A DNA stretch of 64,000 bases from Anopheles merus (taxonomy: Eukaryota > Arthropoda > Insecta > Diptera > Culicidae), in NCBI RefSeq assembly GCF_017562075.2, contig NC_054085.1, positions 38,900,539 through 38,964,538 on the forward strand, in the 5' to 3' direction. The notes beneath the pieces were generated by a model. The model was not told the origin of the DNA, searched no databases, and was given only the letters and a program-made list of their open reading frames with translations. Positions 38,535-51,770 of this stretch are shown in pieces (within the stretch, counting starts at the first letter, position 1; the number at the start of each line of letters is the position of its first letter). Both the position numbers and the translations under genes were made by a program.

Positions 38535-41526
38535 AGCCTCGTCACCAGGAGCGACAAGGGCAAACATTAGTACGGCGCTGCCAGGAAAAACAGGCCAGCG
38601 GGGGGAGAACGAAACGTTAAACGTTTTGGGGCTGTGCTAGGATCCAGACCCGTTCCCGTGAGTGATATTAAATTTTATTCGTTTAACTTTGTTTCCCACC
38701 ACGATTGGGCGATAAAATGTCGAATATTATTTAGCGTTCGGGCCCTTCATTTTGATTGATAGCTGTGCAGTGGATAAATTATTATAATACATAAAGTTAT
38801 AAAATATTGTTTGTAGTGCAGTGGAAGACTTGCTTTGTTGTGGTGAAACCAATTTTCAGTGTGGAAGACTACGTTTAGTTGGGGGGAATCTACACTTTTC
38901 ATATGCTGTATCGAGCAGACTAACAATACTTTACACCGTCTATTAGGGGGCCACACAGACACCGCACCGCCTGTTGGGGCAAATAAATGGAAAACATCAA
39001 AATAACGATCTGTGGTACCGCGAAGGTTTCCCCTTATCCTTCCCCGTTCCCTCACCCAGCTCCTGGAGTGGGTGAGGATTCGCCAAGGTTTCGCCACAAC
39101 AATCCCTCATCATGATCCCAATTATCTGTTTACTTTTTCCGTTCCATTGCCGCCGGTGTGCCGGTAAGCAACATCCATTTTCCACCCGATGTCACTTCGG
39201 TTGGGTGCGATTTTTCATCCCTCACGGTGACGTCGGTGGTGTTGGTGGTGGAAATTCGTTTTCCGCGTGCGCTAGATAAACCGAGCGCTTTCCAAACGCT
39301 CCCGCGGCCCGGTCTTATCGTTTGGGTTCGCGGTTTCGTTGCGAGACGGTTTACTTGTTACCTGTCAGCGGGAAAGAAATGAGATCGCGCCAAATATGAT
39401 GCGCCCCTACCGCGTGTGCTTGTGTTGCCGTCTGCTCCCGGCCCACCGTGCCTTGCGACAATATAATGGCCACGATGGGTGGGAAAGAGGTGGCTGGAGA
39501 CGGTGAGGGAAATAGAAAATGGTTTCGTGCTACAAGTGCTTGCACGTTCTTGTTCGAAACGGTTGTTCTATGGAGGGATGGGTGGAATAGGGTCGAGTCG
39601 ATGACGCGTTATTTATAGTAGAGCATTTTTCTCCCACGTCTAGAAGCAACGGGAGTGTGAGGGGTGGAGCAAATGGGAGGAACATTTTCACTACAAGATT
39701 CTTTGAGAATGGTATCGGAGGCAGTCTTTAAACATATTTTATTTGATTTTAAGAAGTCTTTCCGAAAATGACATAGTTTCTTGATTGCTTTCCAAAGCTT
39801 GAATGACACAAAAGGCTTTAATACTTTGCAAAACATAGAAATCACTGCACCGCCGTGCCAGTAACTTATCGATCAATCGTTTTCCCATCATCCTCACAAT
39901 TTACCGGATAGCACAGCGTACAACAGGGTACAATACAGGTGTTGGAAAGGGGAAGAGAAAAAATGACACACCCGGGTGAGGGTGAGTGGGTCGTTTGGCG
40001 GTTGCACTTACGTAATTTCCTCCATTCCCCTTCCGTCAGCCGTTCTCCTCTCCTCCTGTCCCTACTCCTGACCGCTAGGGCAGCATCATATACACAGCAT
40101 CCCACGTGGCACCAACAACAACAACAATGGGACGTCCGAACGAGATTATTAATTGAGGCTCGAAACCGCCGGAGCGTGTAACAATCGCTAAATCAACTGT
40201 CATCGGTATTGTTCACGGGTCGGCGCAACCGATCGTGTGCGCTCTTCGGTTGTGTGTGTGCGTGCGGCTGTTGCTGCGCGTGGGGAGGATTTGAGATGGA
40301 GCAATTGTGGGAAAAGCGGATCAGTCTTGACGTGCTGATAGGATGGGATGTAGGGACTCACCGACATTCCTTGGACATTCTTGGAACAGACACTAACCAC
40401 CGGCGGTTGGTGGTGGTGACGGTGATTGCGGGCGAATTGATTTTGCGCTCGTTTGCATCCGCTTGCGGACAGCGTAGCGATTACGAAAATCAATTGACGG
40501 TGTAAAAGCGAGAGGTATTTCACCAGCACAATCGGTTTTGGGAGAATTTTCCCTCAGACGGGCCGAACAATGGTGACAAAGATGACTTACAATAGCGCCA
40601 AGAAACACGTGTTGATGGGTATAAAACTCATTAATGAACATAATAAGTAACATATTCCATCAGAAAATCAATTTCAGCATGAAACCACTCTACCCACTCG
40701 TAACACCGATTGTGGTGTATGGTGGCTGCATGTTTGTAATGCATCCTCCCGTATCATCCCTTCCCAGCCGTAAAGTCGATTTGCAAAAGTGCACGAAGCA
40801 CTCGACGATGCAGAAACAATCCTGCCCGTTTCCACACTTTCCTCTATGAAGCTTCCAATGCAAAACACACACACACACACCGCAGTGGGCCTGCGATGCT
40901 GCAGCGTTTGGTGCAGAAGGGTGCAGAATTTTACGTCACCCACCCATCCGACCCACGGCAGTGTTCTTTGGGTGGGTTTGGGGTGGCTACGTCGGCAGAA
41001 TTTTGTATGCGTGCTGCACCCAGGATGCATCCACCGCCTGTAGGCTGGGGCAGAATTTTAGATGAGAAGCTTTAACACATTTAACTGCAAAATCCGACCC
41101 TCTCCTTCTTCTCGCACTCCCTATTTCTGCATTCGGCATATGATCCACAGAGTTCACACTTAACACCAGCTGGCCCTCCGGCTTTTGATTGGACGGGTTG
41201 GGACGGGGAGAGCAGTGGATGGAATGCTGAGCTCGTTTAGGGATTATGATTAATCTAGATTCCTGCACCAGAACCTGCCCGGGTCGGGTTCGGTTGCGTG
41301 CTAGTTGACGCATGCGATGGCACACTGGCATTCTTGCGCACTTCCGCGGCACACATGTAGGACCGCGTGGTCGTGACATCAAAAGAATGTCAACGTCAGC
41401 ATCGCCAGCCGCTTTTGTGTATTGGATGACACAGGCTTTGTTTTAGATTTTTTTTACTGTCATAACCACTCACCTCGGAAGAGAATTTTTTGAAGCGTCG
41501 TTTTTTAAGCTCGTCTCAACCGCATA

Positions 41527-41751
41527 ATGCATAAGGGAGAAAATGCTCAACAGTTTTTTTATCTGCGGGACCCGATGAAAGCGTTTGATTTCGTTCACTC
41601 ACACACGTACTCGGAACCCACTCGATGTACGGATCAGTTCATTGGCAGTGCTATCCAGCGTAATGAAATTTTTGCTGCAATACTGCTTCAGTTCGGAGTT
41701 ATGTTTTCTGCCCCTAGAGCTGCTCAAAAAGTAATCTGTGAAGAGGCATAA
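41527..41751 (+). other. Candidate small ORF, 74 codons
   Basis: An ATG at 41527 opens a frame reading MHKGENAQQFFYLRDPMKAF and onward, ending in TAA at 41749-41751. The composition is balanced, but no signal peptide, domain or family is recognised. There is no good promoter or poly(A) signal close by. It may be a chance frame. Confidence 0.12.
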
Positions 41752-44700
41752 TTAAATCGACACAATACTAATTCATACTACTTCACAGTTCAGGACGACC
41801 GGAGCACAGTGCAGTCTTACTGAAATTAAAACATAAATTCATTTTAATATATAAAAAAAAAGATTTTCAATGATACACATTTCCTTAATATCATCATTTT
41901 TGTGTTTACTCAAGAGCGTACTTTTGAACAAACATTTCAATTAATTACACACTAATTTTACAGCAATCTGCCCACAGGTGATTTGTTCAAGCACACATCT
42001 AGGAACGAAATTGATTCGCCCGCAGCTAACCAGCTTTGAAGTTTGCATACTGCTTCCTTCCGGTCGGCGATAGTTTGTATGTGTAAGTGTTTGTGGAATG
42101 ATGTTTGCCCGTGTAGTACAAACTCAAATTTCACGGAAAAGCCGCTCTATTCGTGCTAATCTCGCAGTGACATTTGGAATGGTTGCCTGGCTGGGGGTAC
42201 ATATTTGTGCTCAACTGTTGTAGAAATTAATCATTACTAGTGTACGTGTGTGTTTGTGTGTTGGTAGGAAGGGTTGCTTTTAGCCCATAGATCATCACGT
42301 GCACACTCGGATACGGTTACTGCAGCAAGCTTATGTTTGGATCCGTTTCCGTATGTTGAGCGTTTCCTGTTCGCACGTGTGTTTGATGGGGGAAGGAGGC
42401 TACGACAGTAAAAAAAAAACTCTCTCCCTCTCCCACAACATAATCTATGCGGCAATGTGCAAACGTTGACGTGAAAGATAACGCCAGGCTAGTTGCAGAT
42501 TAAACGGGCAAGCTTCACTCTAATCTAGACGAATTTAATTTCGACTCCTAGCTTAGTATTGGGCTTTTGTGGCACAGCCTACGCCCCTCCCCCTCGCGCA
42601 TTTGCAACCGTTTCGTTTGCAGTCCACAAAAGGGATATTCTTCAAAGTGCCCAATTCATTCGGCGTGGAGGCTTTACGACGAAGGATTAAATTTTGTACC
42701 GAGATTGGTCTCGGTTTGCTATGACTGAGGGCGGTGTGTGTGTGTGCGTTGATGTAGGATCGATGCCCTTTTGCGAAACCAAAGGCAATCGTGAACGCTA
42801 GGGCACAACGGCAGCAGTTTATTCTAGCCGAAAGGCCAAGTTCCTTGGGACGTAGTCAAACAACTGCCCAATCCGGCCGGCCAACTAGCGCTCCGGTCAG
42901 TGTGGGCTTAGGTGGGATCTTGGGAAAAAGGTCATCAATGGTTACTGGGGATGAAAAATCAGCTCTAGGGACTTGTGTTATTTTTCCACGGGAAGGATGA
43001 AGTTCAGGGACTACCCCGTACCAGCCCCATCCCTATCAACTCCCCATCACACCTATTCCAAAGGGCTATGAAATATTGTGACAAATATTTTATTCAACCG
43101 GCAGCGCGCTGGTGTGGATGGGCTATAAAAGTTGATTTCCATTTATTTTGTTGGCCAAGAGTTTTTGCCTTTTTGGTTGGGCCGCTGGAAATCGTACGTA
43201 ATGGGGGGAATGGGCGAAAGCAAGGTATTTAAATCACTTGAGCAATATTTTTATATGCACGTAAAAACTTTCGCCGTACGGTAATTAATGCGTGCATATT
43301 CCCGTGTGCTTTGCTGGATAAAAGCCATCATAAAGCGAAACTCTCGTGGAATGTTCTATAAATCAACGGCATTAGTAAGAGTTTATGCGCTTTCTTTCGG
43401 GATTCGGGAGCCCATTCGTGGCAAATCGTTCGCCCATGATTTATAATAAATATGGTAACAATTTTTACGTCAAAGTGTATAGCAAAGCTAGGAGCTGATT
43501 TGTGATTTGTGAGTAAAGTACAACATTTTATCAGCCCTTGTAACGCTGTATGATAATCAAACATTGTGCCAACTTGGATCGATCGGTGGCACGGTCATTC
43601 AGCTCAACCGTCATCCGTTTTGCACCGATGAGTCGATACCACATCCTGCATACGTGAAGCATAAAGCATGGTAAAGTGACGCCGTCCTTCCCGGTGTAAG
43701 GCAACACTGCATAACAGTATGGAAATGGAGCTTTCGAGCGGATGGTCTTCATTTTTGCGTATTTTCAGCAACAACAAAAAACACAGCCATCACCTTCCAC
43801 GGCGGAACGGTGCAAGATAAAACAAACATAAAAAACTATAATGGCACCCCCTGTGTGGCGGAGTGTATTCTCTTGGCTGTACTTGAACAACTTTACACCG
43901 GCGAAAAGCCAGACTCATGTTTCTTTCGCTCTTCTTTCGTCAAGTGCGTTCCAGTGGTAATTTATTCCATTTGACACTGTCTCTTCCTCGTTTATCATTC
44001 GCCTACCCTCGGGGAAATGTAAACTCCTGCAAAAGGCACAAGCAAAGGGCAGCTTTGGTATGCAAGAAAAGTGGCGCTAGAATTGAACCACCATTGAAAT
44101 TGGACATGGCTTAAATCGCACATTTTAATGTGATGGAACCAACGTTCGAGGTTAGCTATATACATTTCACAGTGTTTTAAACATTTCATATAACAGCACA
44201 GCGTTTCAAGCGCAGTTAGTCGAAGTTGATCACCAAACTGCAAGCAACTTCCGTATCATAAGCGATGTCACCGAAGAAAAAACACCTTCCTTACCCGGGT
44301 GTTTCCGGGCCGACTCGTTCGGGGGACAAAAAATGAATGATGCAAGTGCACGATTTGGGAAAACAAAGGAACTCCCTGTCGTAAACAGTGCCCCTTGTGG
44401 TACCCCGAAGCGATATCTAATCCCTGTTTAATTAAACACACTCGTTTTTACATTTTCCCCATTTTCCACCGAGCGGGTCCGCACACGCTTGGGTGAGTTA
44501 TTTTTGCTCCTCCTTGGAGCTTTGTTGTTGTTTCCACGAAAACGGAAGGAACTCTGTGTACAGTTTTCCTGGTGTAGTAGTCGGGCGCTCACCGCAGCCT
44601 CTAGCACACGGTTCGCCGACGCGTGTGAAGGCGTGGCTGTGGTTTGCGTCCTGCCCGGCCGCAGCAGGTAGGCAGCGTAAGCAGAGTTTAACGACACTAA

Positions 44701-45153
44701 CCTGACACTTCCTGGTTGTTGGTGGCAGTTACGGGGACATGTTTTATTTTTCTGCATGTTTTTTAAGCGGAAAAAGGGATCGTTTATAGCACTGTTTGCC
44801 CTGCTCGCGGGTACCCCCTTGGGAAAGTGTGGATAAAAGTTTCCAAAGTCCACTTCTGTGGTGATTTTTGGAACGGTATGGCACTGTACAGTGGCTTGGA
44901 AGAAGGAATTAAATGGAGAATAAGGTGGGGCTCACAAAATGTTAACAATTGTGAACGAAAAAGTTGTTCAGGGATCATCCTTACTGCGTTTACTTTTGTG
45001 TGAAATAATTTAATAGCATTCAAATATCTAAATCTAGACACACCATAATTAGCTCCTGTGTTGCGTTTAATACGCTAAATACGTCGATTCTAAAACAGGC
45101 CCACACAGTCAAAATAATCCTTTTTTATCCTCTTATGCGTTGTCACAATAACT

Positions 45154-45180
45154 GGGGGGAGGGGGGGGGGTTGGGGGGGG
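45154..45180 (+). repeat. G-run cluster with quadruplex potential
   Basis: Runs of 6, 10 and 8 G are separated by A and TT. This is enough for a G-quadruplex on the plus strand, which is the sense strand of the presumed intron. Confidence 0.75.
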
Positions 45181-48100
45181 TTGTAACAAACAGAAGAAAA
45201 TAAATGCCGAACCTTGGATGTCTGCTAGCTTTGATCAGAAAGTTATTCATATGAAGCATCAGCCCTGGTAAGGATCACCGGGTGGGCGTCTCTCGGTGGC
45301 TCGTGCGCTCTTGGAATTGTGGCGGAAAAGAATCTGCCGCGCCACGTGTGCGCTGTGTGCGCTGTGTGAATACCACATAAAAGCGGTTGGCTGCAGCACG
45401 TAGCAGTACGCAGTTAGTCACCGATTGAAGCCGCTGCCACCGTATGAAGGATTCAAGACAGTAAAGCACCAGCGACACACAAAATTGCCACGACGAGCGA
45501 TTTCCATTTTCGTACCCAACACGAAGCATATCGGCTAATCGGGTGGTGGGTTTGGTAGATTTCCTTCCGTCGTTTCGAGACCGTACCGGCGATGTCATCT
45601 GTGTATATGAAAACATGCAAACGGAAAAAGAGAAGCAGGAAGATGGCGGTTACCTTCACTCGCAACAGAAGCTAATTCTAGTACATTCCGTCGAAAACTC
45701 TTATCTTAATCCAGACGGTAACGGTAGGAGAAAGCTAATACTGCCCACTCAGGTGAGAGCTGAGCGTCAAAATATCCACTCAAAACATTGGAAAGCGGAC
45801 ATTGAATACACTTTAGTACATTGAGCAACTATTTCAGAACCGCACCGAAGCATTCAAGTTATGAAAAACAGTTTAAGCCATTTTGAAGTAAATTTTCTGC
45901 ACTCATCTCATTACTTATGGCTAGAAAATGATGCATTTTAGCCATTTGAATTGATCACTTTCCTAACTCATCTGGACATTAATTACAATCAAAAAGCTTA
46001 CCCAACTATTATCCTCATAGCAGTTCCAGCATCAACAAATGAGATAACATCACACAAAAGTCAACCGAACCGTAAGCCATCCTCACAAACGAAATATCCT
46101 CTTGCCCAAAATTCAAAGTAACACAAAAAACGTTGAGCGACATATTCTGTCGTTTGAAACAAACAAAACCACCTCGACCCTCATCGGGTCTGCTTCAATG
46201 AAGCGAACTGCCCCGATTGGCAGCCATGATTTCGTTAGTACGAAGGCAAATAGTTTCCATTTGTGTTGTATCCGCTATCCCCGATGTGCTTCGCCCACTC
46301 ACATCACTCGTTCTATTGCGAGGAAGCGTTCCTGTTCATATGTACCCGGGTTGACATCCGGTTTGGGACCGCTAGCGGTAGAAAGTTTGTTGAAAATTTT
46401 CCCAATAAACCGACCTGCACCCCATTTTCGATGGTCAGCGCCGATACTTCCCTTCTATCTAGGTACTGCCACTAGGCTTTCCCGTACATGCGTTGTTTGT
46501 GTGGGAGCTTTGCTGGCATGCCAGCGCTTGCTTCCCCGTCGGACAATGATCGCTCTTCAATGAACTCTTGCGAAAAAGTTGCCTGCCCGTTTATGGGACG
46601 TCTCCGGAAGAGCACGAAAAATGCTGTACCCAAATCAGGGCGCACACGGGACCGTTGACCAAACCTCAAAAACCCACTCGCTCTAATTCTATAGTAAGCT
46701 TGCCTAGTCCTGAACAAACATACTGTCCATCGTCCATGTACAAGTTGTTCGACCATCTCGTCGTACTCATCTCACTGTGGAAAGGGAGTAGGAATTGGTA
46801 ATCCAACAAAAAATGGTCCGAAAATCGTACAAATAGCGAAATGCTTCACAACCTGCACGACAATTGCCACAAATTTCCGAAATGAATGACTGACCGACAC
46901 AACCCCTCATGCCGGAATGCGGCACACGCCGTAGAAAGTGAGTGTGTCTGGTTAGGACGGGCAGAAATCGGTAATCAATTTTTGTATCAGGTTCTCCATC
47001 GGTACGGTTGGAATTTTCCGCCTCTTAGTTTGGTCAGGAAAGGTGGCAGCTTATTGAGGACAAATAGAGGTCTAGTTTTGGGAGAGTTGGATTTTTCCGC
47101 CACATTCGTACACATTAATCACTCCCGCACCTGGACGTAAGCAGTACGTAATGCTTTTCTTATGGAAATATGTTACATCCCTTCTCAAAGCTATTCAGCT
47201 ACAATGAGCATCATTAATGATAATAAAATAGATAATCCAACCTTTCCATCTTCGGCAAAGGGAGTAGTAAAGACAATTCAGTATCTGTCTAGTCCAAAGG
47301 CAAGAATACTTGATACATTTCAAAGCGATTCAAGTGAGCCTTTACTTCATCGCACAAAGGCTGAATGTATTCCATCGAGCTGTTTAATATTCCTCGCGTT
47401 TAAAAAAGCGGGAGATGAGCTTTTTTTCCGTGCTTTTTCCCGAGCAAACAAGTTTCCCAAAGACCAAAACTCTTAAGCTTGCTGCGTGGTACAAGCCATT
47501 CCTCTGTATAGAGTGCTCGCTTGTGCGATGCTTTAAAGATGAAATCCACAAGAAGCAGTCCCACTTGACGTGGATTCACAAGAAGAAAGGCAACAAGCCA
47601 ACCCATTTCCCGCGCAACTCCCCGACTAAAATCCGCCCCGAACTGGACGATTCAACCGGCAAGGTGAGGCGCATAAAACAACTGAGCAGAAAGTCAAAAG
47701 GTTTCGCCGTCCACAGAACACACACAGACACACAACGAGCAAAGTTTTCCTGCAGGTGTGCTGCCCGCCTGTGCAGCACAAAATTGCGTATTTGTGCATG
47801 ATTATTCTGCGCACCGGCGTGTGTCCTTGACATAGACCGTGCTAAGCGCGTTCCCCGGGATCGAGGGAGAGGCTTTGTTCCGCCATAGTTTATGTTGAAT
47901 TTATTCAAGAACAAAACCTTCCAGCGGAACGGTTTACTACCCCCAACCGCTTTATCCTTTTAGTTTGCCGCTCAGTTGGTTTGTGCTCGGTTTGGGAAAA
48001 GTTTCAATTATCATAATTTCACATTACTGTCTTGGCCGGGGCGTTTTTTTTTTGCTTCACCGAGACGAACGGATAATCCCGCGACCAACCACAAAAGTTT

Positions 48101-49043
48101 CCTCCATTTTTATTTTTTTTTTTTTTTGAAAAAACTTTCGCACGCGCGCCGAAAACGTCATATCGGCGGAAGAAAGCTTTTGCCGAAACCCCAAAAGCCG
48201 TTCAGCAATGGTGCGCACTTTCGTTTCGTGATTCATTTTAAGAAATGCGCCATCATTCGCACCCTGCCGAGAATGAACCAAAGGTTTGAGAAAAGCTGTG
48301 AGCCTTGCTGCTGTCGAGTGCTTATGAGGGGGAAAGTTTGTGCACAAAGTGAAAGGTAACAGAACAGCTGGGAAGTAACAGAAGAAGAAGAAGGAAATAA
48401 AGAAAAAAAAACAACATCAGTCCTTCTCAGCCCGCTGCTGCTGACGAGTTTTGGGCAGCAACGGAACACACTTCAGGAAAAGCCGGCTCAAGTGTCATCC
48501 CCGGAATTATTCGCTTTGTACTTTTTCTTCCACTTTTCTTCCGCGACGATGAACCATGGTGCGTTTGAAGGGAAAATGTTTACTCAACGGTGTTGTTTTT
48601 CCCCCTTATTTCCTCAATGGGACAGCGTGCCTCAGTGCCAGCCGGTGGGAAATTATGATGAGCTTCGAGCTTAGCAACGGTGACCTTTGGATAATATTTA
48701 AAAGACATCATCTCTGTTAGGACATTCTGCATTCCAATTTTAGTAAGCATTTTCTGAGAGGGCTCTTGACAGACAGGTTGGAGAGAGACGAGGTTTGTTA
48801 AAGAAGGCTTATGAAGCAGCACAGGAAAAGCCCTCTCGAGACACTTATTTCCTCATTTTAACGCTAAATTGTAGAATATGCGAGACGAACTAATGCGTTA
48901 AGCATGTTTATTTTTACAATTAATGTACGGGAATATTTAAACCAGAAAGAAGAAACAAAATACATACTTTTCCACGAAGCTAGTACAAAGGTTTTTACCC
49001 GAAAATAATTTTCCTCCTTTCTGCTTTTCCCTTTCTTCAACAG

Positions 49044-49431
49044 CCGCAGCAACAACATAGGATCGGGATACTAAGCGAGCTCCTGTTCGAAAATTTCATC
49101 ATGACCTATCGGAGACTGCCCGCATTGGGGTATCGTTAGCAGCAGGCGAAACACGATACTAACACCCGATACAAGAACTGGTGTGAGAGAAAGTGCGAAA
49201 AAAAATCCCAATATCCACCCTATACCCTGCACTTCAAAGCGAGAAATTATCGAGAAAAGTGATTTGAGAGCCATCGGGAGCCCAACTGGAGAAACAAAAA
49301 AAAAAAACATAGAGGCCGATTTAATCCCGCATCGGTCACCGTTTTCTTCCCAAAGAGAGGGGTGCGGCAGTAAGAGGGTGGGGTCGGCCCAAGCCGGTTC
49401 CAAGTGGAAGCAATTTTGAAAGCCTCGCACC
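49044..49431 (+). other. Syn1: Syn1 5' UTR segment of the first coding exon
   Basis: It begins after a good acceptor (TTTTCCCTTTCTTCAACAG) and runs to the start codon. It contains one upstream ATG, at 49101, that opens a 12-codon ORF ending in TAG at 49137-49139, and no other upstream ATG. If transcription instead starts inside this segment, the acceptor would be spurious; no TATA box or convincing initiator is seen to favour that. Confidence 0.6.
49101..49139 (+). promoter_or_regulatory. Upstream ORF in the Syn1 5' UTR
   Basis: ATG ACC TAT through TAG gives 12 codons in a poor initiation context (ATC before the ATG). It ends 292 bases before the Syn1 start, so reinitiation at the main ATG would be easy. 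A mild repressive role is possible. Confidence 0.4.
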
Positions 49432-49646
49432 ATGGTGGAATCGGGTACCATCAGTCGAAACAGCCCGGGATCCGCCTCGATCGTGGTGGCGGGCGGCCCG
49501 GGCGTCCGGAGCGGCATCCTGGAGACGCGGGTACGGGGCGCCTGGTACCGGGTGTCGGTCAGCCTGGAAACGGAGTACATTTCCGTCAGCCTGGACGAAG
49601 CCTGCGAACCGATCGATCACTCCACCACACTGAACGGCACGTTAGG
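49432..49646 (+). CDS. Syn1: Syntrophin-like 1, coding exon 1 (start of split PH1 domain)
   Basis: Syntrophins are cytoplasmic, membrane-associated adaptors of the dystrophin complex that recruit channels, kinases and nNOS-type partners. The ATG lies in an excellent context (GCACCATGG) and is the first in-frame Met. The exon encodes residues 1-71 plus two bases. After a short Ser/Gly-rich lead it reads RSGILETRVRGAWYRVSVSL, matching the opening strands of the first PH domain (RSG-L-E, W-V-L pattern) in alpha/beta syntrophins. The donor AGG/GTAGGT at 49647 is in phase 2, exactly what exon 2 requires; the frame otherwise hits TAG two bases later. The exon is markedly GC-richer than the flanking DNA. 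Confidence is high because family match, Kozak context and phase agree. Confidence 0.88.
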
Positions 49647-51416
49647 GTAGGTACAAAGGAACGAAAGCCAAGCCTTTTCCTTTCAAGTGTTCATCCCCGC
49701 TCGTTTTCATCATCAAATTTGTGCTTAATTAACATTTTCGATTGGAGCAGGATTCCGATTCGGACTGGGAAGCACATGATATCACTTCTATTATAAGCAT
49801 AATTCATTGCACATTTGGAAAAGCGGTCATACTCATTAAATAAATTTATTTAATTGTTCTTTCATTTGATATCCCTTCGTTAAAAAGGGAAAATCATCAT
49901 CGTTTGTAGATGCTTTGGCAGTATTAAATTCGTACCATCCGCGTACCATCTGCAGCGCAGGTTGAGCGCATGTTATCGATTTTTATAATGGTCAACAAAT
50001 AATTACACCAATCTGCTCATTATGCTTCCTGCCCTCACTGTGGAAAGCGGACAAACGCGACTGTTTGTCGTTGTATTTTTGCACGCAAACATTACTTAAC
50101 CAATTCAAACACACTTCCACCATTGGGCGCTGCAGTGCTGCAAAGGACGGCTTTGGCACCAGCTGCGATGTGTACGTGTTTAATACGCACACCACCATCA
50201 CCACCACACTACCTCCATCACAACCACCATGCGCCACAGACGCTGCCCGGCGAAGGGGTGTGTTTCCCTTTCGCTTCAATCGCGCGGTTCATGATTGACT
50301 GATTGATATCGAATTTATTAATGTGGCCAGCCACATCCTGTTTCGACGCTCCGCAGTCGGGCGGGCGGTGCATTATCCTCTTCCGTACACCCGCTAGGAG
50401 CGATCGGGTCAAGTGAAATAATGTCGACGTATGGTCAATTAAATTTGATGTACAGATAAAAATGCAATGCATGCAAATGCAATCGAGCGGGTGCGATCCA
50501 GCGGTAGAGAGGAAAGCTGTTTGGTTGATTGGGTTTATCCGCGAGATCTGCGAATACGGAATAGCAACGATCATCAATTTGTAATGATATTGATGATTAA
50601 AATATGTACTTTATAGCGTCCTGCAACTGCTCAATGAGCTTCAGTCGTCGTTGGTAACCGTAGTAGAATAGAAAGCGTATTTTGAATGGTTATTTCCCCG
50701 TGCGTGATTTGTAATTGATTTTAAACCTTTTTTGTTATGTACACTTGATTTTTTTTTCCGGTTAGCAATCAGCAATCGGTTAGTGACGATACAATTTCCA
50801 TTTACCTGAAAAAAGGCACACACGTGGGGAGCTGCTGATGTTTGGATAGGTAAAGTGGCCGGAAATGGTGAAATTAGGTAGTCCACAGACCGGGAACACA
50901 AACGAGAGCGCAATACACTGGCGAGATGGACAAAAATCCGTCCTACCGGTTCGTCTCTAGCGCCGTGCCCAAGTGTCTCGCCACACGCGTTGAAACAAAC
51001 ATCCCCGGCCAGCCGGAGGAACGTTGTTCTCAATCGAGCTGATGGAAACCAAAAATTGAGCGTGTTTGTCCGGGGCAAGCTAGGTGGAATAAAAATTGAA
51101 GCACTACACGAACGTGTGATACCGGGCTGGCTGGCGGCCGTCGCTCGTTGCGAAACGAGCCAGGTTTAATTAATGCTTCACCAGACACTCCCGGCCGAAC
51201 CACTGGCTCCCGGAGTGTTGATCCCAGCCACTGTCGACGGCCAACGGACGCTGGCCGTGGATGAACGGATTCTGTCTGCCGCATGTTCCGTTTCTGGTGG
51301 CCATCAGACGACCGTAAAGGACACATCCACGAGCAGCAATGCCGGTGCACTACGACCGGTGGGACAGTGTTTTGATTTTCCGATCCGAAAGATCGAGTGC
51401 GGTTTTTCAACAGCAA

Positions 51417-51433
51417 GTGTGTGTGTGTGTGTG
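51417..51433. repeat. (GT)n microsatellite
   Basis: A short GT repeat in the first coding intron of Syn1. Confidence 0.85.
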
Positions 51434-51572
51434 GGAGAAAAAAGCTTTTGTGGAGACTGTTGGTTTTGAAGTTTGGTCAGAAGCTTGTACCACATGCGAT
51501 TGCGTAGATTGCGGTCTGTGTTGTGTTGTGCAATCGAATTCGGAGACGGTTTCTTGCTCCACTCACCCACAA

Positions 51573-51597
51573 ACACACACACACACATACACACACA
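51573..51597. repeat. (CA)n microsatellite
   Basis: A CA repeat about 140 bases downstream of the GT repeat and complementary to it, so the two could pair in the transcript. Confidence 0.85.
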
Positions 51598-51770
51598 TTC
51601 TGTCAAAGGGTTTGAGTGTATGCCGTGTGTTTATGCAGGAAGGCCCACCTTCTTTTTTGCGGGTGGTCCATGTTTCCTGGTCGATTTGCATCATGAATTG
51701 TGGTTTTCGGGGGAACGAATCGGAAACGCAATCGGTTTATTGATGCTCCATTTTGTTTTCCCCATGCTAG

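Larger units (their letters stand above)
38533..49043 (+). other. Probable long intron, last segment
   Basis: No recognised gene. It contains three copies of GCAGAATTTT at 40923, 40995 and 41050, and a small stem (ACCCACCC at 40938 with GGGTGGGT at 40970). A small plus-strand ORF lies at 41527-41751. It also contains a TATAAAAG at 43124 without an initiator, and a G-run cluster (45154-45180). Its 3' end is the Syn1 acceptor CCCTTTCTTCAACAG at 49043. Confidence 0.45.

Noticed and set aside
43124..43131. TATAAAAG box
   Set aside because: No initiator or gene follows; AT-rich chance match.
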